Positions 1 through 4,964 of a DNA stretch of 6,851 nucleotides are shown here, in pieces. Origin of the DNA: Actinomycetota bacterium. Lineage in GTDB: Bacteria; Actinomycetota; Thermoleophilia; Solirubrobacterales; Solirubrobacteraceae. The stretch covers positions 1-6,851 of the forward strand of contig VAWY01000290.1 in NCBI GenBank assembly GCA_005888335.1, written 5' to 3'. Below the pieces are notes generated by a model, which was not told the origin of the DNA, did no database searches, and worked only from the letters and a program-made list of their open reading frames with translations. The position numbers and the translations under genes are program-made. The stretch's first letter is position 1. Each line of letters opens with the position of its first letter.

Positions 1-375
1 ATCGCCGACCTCGACCGCTACGGCGTCGAGGTGCGCGAGCGCAGCGAGATCGCCGAGCTGCACGGCGCGCACGGCCACCTCGACGGCGTCACGCTCAAGG
101 ACGGGTCGCGACTGCCGGTGAAGTTCGCCTTCATGTTCCTCGGCGCGACCCCGTGCACCGACTGGCTCGACGACACCGTCTCGCGCGACGAGAACGGCTT
201 CTTGGTGACCGGCGCCGCGGCCGGCCGGACGGGGCTGCTCGAGACGAGCGTCCCCGGCGTCTTCGCGGTCGGCGATGTCCGCTCGGGGTCCGTGAAGCGC
301 TGTGCGACAGCGGTCGGCGAAGGCGCGATGGTCGTGCGCTTCGTGCACGAGCGGATGCCCGCCGTGCCGGCGTAG
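1..375 (+). CDS. Thioredoxin-reductase-like FAD/NAD(P)H oxidoreductase, C-terminal part
   Basis: This is the 3' end of a pyridine-nucleotide-disulfide oxidoreductase. It is open from the first base and stops at TAG 373-375, so the true start lies left of the window. The visible part ends in the classic FAD-contacting motif of thioredoxin reductases, PGVFAVGDVRSGSVKR, then a CATAVGEGAMVV helix that packs on the flavin. Earlier residues (IAELHGAHGHLDGVTLKDG, then FMFLGATPCTDWL) match the end of the NAD(P)H domain and its return to the FAD domain. The redox-active CxxC would lie in the missing part and cannot be checked. The GSVKR...AVGEGA form is typical of actinobacterial reductases that often carry an extra N-terminal sensor or receiver domain, but that is inference. 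It would pass electrons from NADPH to a thioredoxin-like partner in the cytoplasm. The next gene starts on the base after this stop, so the two were probably one transcript. Confidence 0.88.
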   Translation: MADLDRYGVEVRERSEIAELHGAHGHLDGVTLKDGSRLPVKFAFMFLGATPCTDWLDDTVSRDENGFLVTGAAAGRTGLLETSVPGVFAVGDVRSGSVKRCATAVGEGAMVVRFVHERMPAVPA

Positions 376-1255
376 ATGGCGGCCACGAGCACGTCCGCCG
401 TCACGTTCCGCGGCCGCACCGCGTGGGCCCGCAACGTCGCCGCCCCGCTTCGCGACTTCCTCAACACCGAGACGGGCGGAGCGGTCGCGCTGCTCGCCGC
501 CACGGTGGCCGCGTTGGTGTGGGCGAACTCGCCGTGGTCGCACTCCTACGACTCGGTCTGGGGCACCGAGCTGTCGATCCGGCTGGGCGACGCGTCGATC
601 GCGATGGACCTGCGCCACTGGGTCAACGAGGGCCTGATGACCTTCTTCTTCCTCGTCGTCGGGCTCGAGGCCAAGCGCGAGCTCGAGCTCGGGCAGCTGC
701 GCGAGCGCCGGCGCCTGGCCGCGCTCTCCGTCATGTCGGTGGCCGCCATGGCGAGCGCCGTCGGCGTCTACCTCGCGTTCAACGCGGGCGGCGGCGGAGC
801 GCACGGGTGGGGCGCCGCCATGTCGACCGACACCGCGTTCGCGCTCGGCGTGCTCGCACTCGTCGCGCCGACCGGCACGCGCCTCGGCAAGCCGCTCGGC
901 ACCATGGCCGGCGCCGCGCTCGTGACGCGGTCGCTGCTGCGCGGGATCGGCCGCGGGCTGAGCTGGCCGGTCATCGCGGGCGGCGGGGTCGTCAACGGCA
1001 TCGGCTTCACCGTTGCTGATCTCGAGCATCGCCTTCCGCGGGCAGAGCCTCGACGAGGCCAAGCTCGGCGTGCTCGCCGCCGCGCTCATCGCGACGGTCG
1101 GCGGCTGGGCGGCCTTCCGCGTCATCCGGCGCCTCCCGCCCGAGGTGCGCGCCCGCCAGATCAGCCGCACCGCCGACGACCTGGTCGACCTTTCCGACGA
1201 CGTCGACCCGGCCTGCAGCCACCACTGCTCGCTGGCGATGACCTTTGCGCCTTGA
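376..1255 (+). pseudogene. nhaA: nhaA Na+/H+ antiporter remnant (NhaA-DsbA fusion type), internally deleted and frameshifted
   Basis: The ATG at 376 follows the upstream TAG directly. Residues 1-170 are NhaA-like: a first membrane segment (ETGGAVALLAATVAALVWA), the VNEGLMTFFFLVVGLEAKREL signature, and STDTAFALGVLAL, which keeps the aspartate (residue 152) equivalent to E. coli D133. At codon 170/171 (nt 885/886) the protein jumps to GKPLG, a motif near the end of NhaA. Roughly 150 residues are therefore missing, including the essential aspartate pair D163/D164 (E. coli numbering). After NGIGFTV the frame changes at about 1012/1013. Frame 2 then resumes with LLISSIAF...DEAKLGVLAAALIATVGGWAAF and ends at TGA 1253-1255. 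The tail VRARQISRTADDLVDLSDDVDP is what I recall as the linker to a C-terminal DsbA-like domain in actinobacterial NhaA fusions, but that domain is absent here. Reading frame 1 through to 1650 gives an arginine-rich non-protein tail. A working antiporter is very unlikely. Confidence 0.85.
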
Positions 1256-1264
1256 CACGGCCGG

Positions 1265-1620
1265 TCACGCGCCACCGCTCGACTGAGCTCCGACACCGAG
1301 GCGCTCGGCGACCTCCTCGCTGGTCGGCTCGCGGCCGACGTGGTCCCTCAGCGCGGTTCTCGCCTGCTCCCATTCGGCCGCCCGTATCCGAAACTGCGGG
1401 ACGACCACGAATCGCACGACGTAGTACCACACCGCGTTGCCGACCTCTGAGTCCAAGTCTCGTGGGCCAACGCAGCAGATTGGCAAGCCGCGGGAACAGC
1501 GCTCCTCCGAGCGTCACGGCGACGATGGCCGTGATGGTGCCGGTTGGGTCGATCCGCGCCCAGGCTGCCCACCGACCACCACGAGAGTGCGAACTCGTCC
1601 CAGGGGGCGGACCGTGGAGT
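1265..1620 (-). pseudogene. Possible decayed small membrane-protein gene, coding signal in three frames
   Basis: I do not recognise this gene. On the minus strand, three successive frames each give a short coding-like peptide with GC-rich third positions. About 1615-1560 gives a Trp-rich segment (APWDEFALSWWSVGSLG). About 1560-1470 gives a hydrophobic segment (TGTITAIVAVTLGGALFPRL). About 1445-1268 gives NAVWYYVVRFVVVPQFRIR followed by a charged helix and REPTSEEVAERLGV, ending at TGA 1265-1267. The last frame alone could be a 73-residue ORF from a TTG at 1486, but its first ten codons look non-coding and I see no ribosome binding site. The REPTSEEVAERLGV ending resembles the region-3 helix of sigma-70 factors, yet the hydrophobic part does not fit a sigma factor. 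The simplest reading is a small membrane protein broken by two frameshifts, beside the broken nhaA. It may also be chance in GC-rich DNA. Confidence 0.3.
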
Positions 1621-1666
1621 CGGAGTCGGGTGGACTCAGCTCACAGGTGAGGGAGCGGGAGCTGCC

Positions 1667-1672
1667 GGGTAT
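1667..1672 (+). promoter_or_regulatory. Possible alternative-sigma -10 element (GGGTAT)
   Basis: GGGTAT lies 33 nt upstream of the HesB-like start codon. It matches the -10 consensus of stress/sporulation sigma factors of the SigB/SigF type in high-GC Gram-positives (GTTT, about 15 nt, GGGTAT). The -35 side is poor: the best candidate at suitable spacing is GTGA at 1647-1650, 16 nt upstream. A six-base match in GC-rich DNA is weak evidence, so this is only a candidate promoter. Confidence 0.25.
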
Positions 1673-1690
1673 GCGCGCACAAACGTCAAG

Positions 1691-1697
1691 AAGGGAG
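1691..1697 (+). promoter_or_regulatory. Ribosome binding site that fixes the HesB-like start
   Basis: AAGGGAG sits 8 nt before the ATG at 1706 and is the best Shine-Dalgarno match on this strand of the window. It decides the start. The frame is open upstream to 1544, but those extra 54 codons resemble no protein, and the family begins at MLTLT. Confidence 0.75.
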
Positions 1698-1705
1698 CCT
1701 TCATC

Positions 1706-2002
1706 ATGCTCACGCTCACCCCCTCGGCCGTTGAAGCGGTCGACGCCCTGCTGCACAGCCCCGCAGTGCCCGACGACGCCGGCCTGCGGATCGCCACCGC
1801 GGGCGAATCCCAGCTCTCCGTCGAGATCGTTCCCGAGCCCGCACCGGGCGATCAGGTCATCGAGGATGGTGGCGCGCGCGTGTTCGTCGACCCCGAGGCG
1901 GCCCCGATGCTGGACGACGTGCAGCTCGAGGCGCGGGCCCAGGGCGATCAGATTGCCTTCGGCCTGAGGCCGCGATTCGGCGGGAACGGCAGCGGCGGGT
2001 AG
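1706..2002 (+). CDS. HesB/IscA-like small protein lacking cysteines
   Basis: This 98-residue protein has the fold signature of the iron-sulfur A-type carrier (HesB/IscA) family in its short actinobacterial form. It opens with MLTLTPSAVEAVDALL, continues with a DAGLRIATAG strand, then PGDQVIEDGGARVFVDPEAAPMLDDVQLEA, and ends with a strand (QIAFGLRP) and a Gly-rich tail. True A-type carriers bind the cluster with three conserved cysteines (a CG.S-type site and a CGCG.SF tail). This protein has no cysteine at all, so cluster transfer by the known chemistry is not possible. The paralog family is known from actinobacteria, but I know of no firmly established function. The protein is acidic and probably cytoplasmic. 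It stands alone: the upstream DNA is decayed and the downstream gene is convergent. The start is set by AAGGGAG 8 nt upstream, and a GGGTAT box further upstream hints at stress-sigma control. Confidence 0.8.
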   Translation: MLTLTPSAVEAVDALLHSPAVPDDAGLRIATAGESQLSVEIVPEPAPGDQVIEDGGARVFVDPEAAPMLDDVQLEARAQGDQIAFGLRPRFGGNGSGG

Positions 2003-2039
2003 CGCGGCGGGCGCTCAGGCGTCGTCGGCCGCTCCTCCG

Positions 2040-2058
2040 CGACTCGCTCTTCGAGTCG
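2040..2058. repeat. 7-bp inverted repeat downstream of the HesB-like gene
   Basis: CGACTCG at 2040-2046 pairs perfectly with CGAGTCG at 2052-2058 across the 5-nt loop CTCTT. It starts 37 nt after the HesB-like stop. No T-run follows on either strand, so it is at best a weak terminator. Confidence 0.4.
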
Positions 2059-2134
2059 GTGCGGGCCGCGTCGCGCTCGACCTGGACTTGCCGAACGGGC
2101 TGAAGATCCGCGCGGCACCGCCCGCGCCGACCGC

Positions 2135-2156
2135 GGCGCGGCCGGATGGCCGCGCC
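2135..2156. terminator. 9-bp perfect GC hairpin in the convergent gap, candidate bidirectional terminator
   Basis: GGCGCGGCC (2135-2143) pairs perfectly with GGCCGCGCC (2148-2156) around the 4-nt loop GGAT. It lies between two genes that converge, the HesB-like gene ending at 2002 and the response regulator ending at 2284, where a hairpin usable from both sides is expected. No U-tract follows on either strand. That is common for candidate terminators in very GC-rich genomes, but it leaves the call as inference. Confidence 0.45.
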
Positions 2157-2184
2157 CGCCGGCGTTCGATCCCGCTGTTCCTTC

Positions 2185-2223
2185 CGCGCGCTGGCGCTAG
2201 CGCCGATCCTCGCGCGAAGCGAG
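2185..2223. repeat. Nested palindromes before the response regulator stop
   Basis: A 12-bp perfect palindrome, GGCGCTAGCGCC (2193-2204), is flanked by CGCGCG on both sides (2185-2190 and 2211-2216), which could stack outside it. An alternative hairpin, CTCGC/GCGAG (2209-2213 and 2219-2223, loop GCGAA), overlaps the right arm. This may help end the minus-strand operon transcript. The rest of the 2003-2283 gap shows no coding signal on either strand. Confidence 0.35.
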
Positions 2224-2283
2224 AGCAGCCAGCCGGCCCGATGGTTCGTCAGCGATCGCACCTTGTTGACGGTTCGCGCGGGA

Positions 2284-2928
2284 CTAGCCGCGCAGGTAGG
2301 CGAGCACGGCGAGCACGCGCCGGTGGTCATGTTCGGTGGCAGGGAGGTCGAGTTTGGCGAAGATGCTCGTCACGTGGCGCTCGACCGCCCGCTCGCTGAC
2401 GAAGAGCTCGCCGGCGATCGAGCGGTTCGTGCGTCCCTCGGCCATCAGGCTCAGCACCTCGCGCTCGCGCGCGGTGAGCGAGTCGAGCGGTCCCTGGTCG
2501 CGGGAGCGTCCGAGCATCTGGGTGACGACCTCGGGATCGAGCACTGAGCCGCCGTCGGCCACGCGCTCGACCGCCTCGCTCAGGCGCTCGACGTCTGCCA
2601 CCCGGTTCTTGAGCAGATAGCCGACGCCGCCGGCACCGCGGGCCAGGAGCCGGGCGAGGTAACGGTCCTCGACGTACTGGGACAGCAGTACGATCGCCAC
2701 CTCGGGCAGTTCTTCGCGAATCGTGAGGGCGGCGCGCAGGCCGTCATCGGTGTTGTCGGGCGGCATGCGGACGTCGATGATGGCGACGTCAGGCCTGTGC
2801 GCCCGCACCTTGCGCAGCAGGTCGTCGGCATCGCCGGCCTGCGCGACGACCTCGAAGCCCGCGTCCTGGAGCAGCCGCGTGGCGCCTTCGCGCAGCAGCA
2901 CGGCGTCGTCGGCGATCACGATCCGCAT
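2284..2928 (-). CDS. NarL/LuxR-family response regulator
   Basis: A full-length 214-residue two-domain regulator. The receiver spans about residues 1-118, with the acidic pair D7/D8, phospho-acceptor D52 in VAIIDVRMPP, switch S83 in IVLLSQY, and K107 in YLLKN. A linker leads to a LuxR-type helix-turn-helix at about 148-210, with LTAREREVLSLMAEGRTNRSI and the recognition helix SERAVERHVTSIFAKL. All residues needed for phosphorylation and DNA binding are present. It begins with ATG inside the end of the kinase gene (13-nt overlap, different frame), so translation is probably coupled and the kinase is its likely partner. It is the last gene of a three-gene minus-strand operon. Family knowledge says phosphorylation promotes dimer binding to inverted repeats. 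The target genes cannot be read from the sequence, although the palindromes near the operon start are possible sites. Confidence 0.95.
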   Translation of the reverse strand: MRIVIADDAVLLREGATRLLQDAGFEVVAQAGDADDLLRKVRAHRPDVAIIDVRMPPDNTDDGLRAALTIREELPEVAIVLLSQYVEDRYLARLLARGAGGVGYLLKNRVADVERLSEAVERVADGGSVLDPEVVTQMLGRSRDQGPLDSLTAREREVLSLMAEGRTNRSIAGELFVSERAVERHVTSIFAKLDLPATEHDHRRVLAVLAYLRG

Positions 2929-4448
2929 TCGATCTCGAGCCGCAGCACGGTGCCGCCGCGCGGCGGACTGGTCAGCTGGAGGCGGCCGTCGAGCGCGGCG
3001 GCCCGGTCGGCCAGCCCGCGCAGCCCCGAGCCGCTTGTCGGGTCGGCGCCGCCGCGGCCGTCGTCGCGGACCTCGACGCGCAGCCGGCCGTCGAGGCGCA
3101 CGGCCTCGACCTCCACGCGCTTCGCCGCGGCGTGACGGGCCGCGTTGGTGAGGCCCTCGGCGACGGTGAAGTACGCCGTCGCCTCGACCGGCGCTGCGAA
3201 CCGCCCGTCCGGCACGGCGACCAGACGGGCCGGGATGCTGGAGCGAGCGACGAGCGCCTCGAGCGCGGGCCGCAGCCCGGCCTCGCTGAGCGCCGCCGGA
3301 TGGATGCCGTGGGCCAGCTCGCGCAGCTCCCTTGTCGCCTCCTCCAGGTCGCCGAGCGCGGCGTCGAGCAGCTCGCGGGCCCGTGCCGGCTCGTCGTCGA
3401 GCCGGGCGCGTGCCAGGCGCAGGTCGAGCGCCAGCTCGACCAGCCGCTGCTGGGCGCCGTCGTGGAGGTCGCGCTCGAGCCGGCGGCGGGCGGCGTCGGC
3501 CGCCTCGACGATCCGGGTGCGCGACGCCTTCAGCTCGGCTTCGGCGGCCATGCGCTCGGTGATGTCGCGCAGATAGCCGGTGAAGGTGGGCGGGCCGACG
3601 ACGTCGATGCGGGTGATGGTCAGCTCGACCGGGAACGTCGTGCCGTCGGCACGCATCCCCGTGATCTCCAGCCGGCGATCGAGCAGCACCGGCTCCGCGC
3701 CCGCCAGGTACCGCGCCAGCCCGCGGCGATGGCGCTCGCGCAGCTCGGGCGGCACGATCAACTCGGCCATCTCGCGCCCCACCGCCTCGCGGGCGCGGTA
3801 GCCGAAGCAGCGCTCGGCGGCCGGATTGAAGTCGACCACGCGCCCCTCGTGGTCCATCGTCACGACACAGTCCAGCGCCGCGTCGAGCATCGCCCGGTGG
3901 CGCGCCTCCTTGGCGCGCAGCGCTTCCGCGTCGCGGCGCCGCTCGACCGCCTGGCCGATCTGGTCGCCGAGCGTGACCATCGTCGCCAGCAACTCGGCAT
4001 CGGGCTCGCGCGGCTCGGTCGTGAAGAACTCGATCACGCCGAGCACCCCGCGCGCGCTGCGGACCGGGAAACAGAACGCTGCGCGCAGGCCCGCCCGCAG
4101 CGCCGCCGACGCACGCGGAAAATTGTCGTCACCAAGCACGTCCGGAACCCAGGCCGGCTCCCCACTGCCCCACACCCGCCCCGGCAGCCCCTCGCCGGCC
4201 GCCAGCAGCGTGGCCCGGCTGGCCCGCTCGAAGTCCCCCGCCTCGACGCCCTCGGCGCGCCAGATCTCGACGCAGCGCAGCGCCTCGGGGCGCTCGGGCG
4301 CGGGCTCCCACACCGCGCCCCACCGCCACCCCAGGCCCACGCCGATCGCCCCCAACGCACGCGCCAGCGCGGCGCGCGGATCGGCCGTCTCGGCCAGGCT
4401 GCGCGCCACGGTGTGCTCCGTCCGTGGAAGCGTGGACATCGCCACCAC
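2916..4448 (-). CDS. Soluble GAF-PAS sensor histidine kinase (HisKA_3, NarX/DesK-like)
   Basis: A 510-residue cytoplasmic kinase with no membrane segment. Domains in order: GAF at about 16-170 (with GLPGRVWGSGEPAWVPD and FCFPVRSARGVLGVIEFF); PAS/PAC at about 182-302 (VVDFNPAAERCFGY, and GYLRDITERM at the end); HisKA_3 dimerisation helix at about 315-385 with phospho-acceptor H329 in ERDLHDGAQQRLV; HATPase_c at about 420-507 with N-box EGLTNAARH (N435), RDDGRGG and GSGLRGLADR. All catalytic motifs are intact. GAF and PAS suggest sensing of an internal signal or bound small molecule or cofactor; the ligand is unknown. It begins 34 nt after the stand-alone receiver gene and overlaps the LuxR-type regulator by 13 nt. 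The start is uncertain: GTG at 4448, or ATG at 4439 preceded by GGTGGTGG, which may be preferred. Residue numbers here use 4448. Confidence 0.95.
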   Translation of the reverse strand: MVAMSTLPRTEHTVARSLAETADPRAALARALGAIGVGLGWRWGAVWEPAPERPEALRCVEIWRAEGVEAGDFERASRATLLAAGEGLPGRVWGSGEPAWVPDVLGDDNFPRASAALRAGLRAAFCFPVRSARGVLGVIEFFTTEPREPDAELLATMVTLGDQIGQAVERRRDAEALRAKEARHRAMLDAALDCVVTMDHEGRVVDFNPAAERCFGYRAREAVGREMAELIVPPELRERHRRGLARYLAGAEPVLLDRRLEITGMRADGTTFPVELTITRIDVVGPPTFTGYLRDITERMAAEAELKASRTRIVEAADAARRRLERDLHDGAQQRLVELALDLRLARARLDDEPARARELLDAALGDLEEATRELRELAHGIHPAALSEAGLRPALEALVARSSIPARLVAVPDGRFAAPVEATAYFTVAEGLTNAARHAAAKRVEVEAVRLDGRLRVEVRDDGRGGADPTSGSGLRGLADRAAALDGRLQLTSPPRGGTVLRLEIECGS

Positions 4449-4482
4449 CGATCATCGCCACTCGCGGCCGCGGCCGCCAGCG

Positions 4483-4893
4483 TTACGTCAACAGCGCGGA
4501 CAGCGCCTCGCCCGACAGCTCCGCCTTCGGCACGAAGCCGCGCGCCCCGCAACGGGCCAGCCGCGCCCCGAAGTCCGCTGCGTCGTGCGTCGAGGTCAGC
4601 ACGACCGCCGGCGGATCCGGTCCGCCGGCCAGGCGAGCCGCCACCGACAGCCCGCTCGTGTCCGGCAGGATGACGTCGAGCAGCACCACGTCTGGCCGGT
4701 GGCGCCGGACGGCCTCGAGTGCCGCCGTGCCGTCCGCCGCCTCGGCCACCACTGCGTAGCCGTCGGCCTCGAGCGCCCGCCGGGCTCGCACGCGGAACCG
4801 CGCGTTGTCGTCGACGATCAGGACCGTCGCGGCCACCCGACGATCATCGGCCGCCGGGGGCCTGTGCGCCATGCGGCCAGCCGCATGGCGCAC
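4483..4893 (-). CDS. Stand-alone receiver-domain protein (CheY-like, no output domain)
   Basis: This is a single receiver domain of up to 136 residues. It carries the acidic pair D28/D29 in VLIVDDN, phospho-acceptor D73 in VVLLDVILPD, T100 in AVVLTST and K123 in FVPKAE. There is no DNA-binding or enzymatic domain after it; it ends at TAA 4483-4485. As the first gene of the operon with the histidine kinase and the LuxR-type regulator, it may act as a phosphate sink, a competing target, or an allosteric input to the kinase. This is inference. The start is debatable. GTG 4893 has the best ribosome binding site (GGCGGAG, 7 nt upstream) but adds a 19-residue tail with no family match. GTG 4836 would begin right at the domain, and ATG 4872 is also in frame. 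With the 4893 start, codons 1-10 coincide exactly with a perfect inverted repeat. Confidence 0.88.
   Translation of the reverse strand: MRHAAGRMAHRPPAADDRRVAATVLIVDDNARFRVRARRALEADGYAVVAEAADGTAALEAVRRHRPDVVLLDVILPDTSGLSVAARLAGGPDPPAVVLTSTHDAADFGARLARCGARGFVPKAELSGEALSALLT
4864..4893. promoter_or_regulatory. Perfect 13-bp inverted repeat, candidate operator or mRNA hairpin
   Basis: GTGCGCCATGCGG (4864-4876) and its exact reverse complement CCGCATGGCGCAC (4881-4893) flank a 4-nt spacer (CCAG). It lies in the control region between the minus-strand signalling operon and the plus-strand secreted protein. The symmetry and spacer suit a dimeric DNA-binding protein. As RNA, it would fold right at the start codon of the receiver gene and could hide or pace translation. 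Its regulator is unknown; the operon's own LuxR-type regulator is one candidate. Confidence 0.6.
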
Positions 4894-4900
4894 GTCGGTT

Positions 4901-4907
4901 CTCCGCC
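4901..4907 (-). promoter_or_regulatory. Ribosome binding site for the receiver gene GTG start at 4893
   Basis: On the minus strand GGCGGAG lies 7 nt before the GTG at 4893. It is a much better match than anything before the alternative starts at 4872 or 4836, and it is the main reason to consider the longer protein. Confidence 0.45.
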
Positions 4908-4964
4908 AGAGGTAGGCGGTCCGTCCCCCTGGCGGCGGCAGCGCCGCGACGGGACCGTGTCTCC

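Noticed and set aside
153..1019. Long plus-strand frame across the reductase end and nhaA
   Set aside because: Arginine-rich translation with no family pattern. It is an out-of-frame shadow of the two recognisable genes in GC-rich DNA.
1005..1020. Programmed ribosomal frameshift in nhaA
   Set aside because: No slippery run is present, about five bases appear to be missing, and the transport core is deleted anyway, so restoring the frame would not give a working protein.
3132..4673. 513-residue plus-strand ORF opposite the histidine kinase
   Set aside because: It is antisense to a kinase with every motif intact, and its own translation is low-complexity Arg/Ala/Gln-rich. A typical GC-rich shadow.
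4903..4935. CCGCCAG/CTGGCGG inverted repeat with a 19-nt spacer upstream of the secreted protein
   Set aside because: Only 7 bp per arm and a long spacer in GC-rich DNA. Not strong enough to call an operator.
4719..4964. Upstream extension of the secreted protein reading frame
   Set aside because: It overlaps the receiver gene antisense and would bury the signal peptide 82 residues inside. ATG 4965 puts the signal peptide at the N-terminus.
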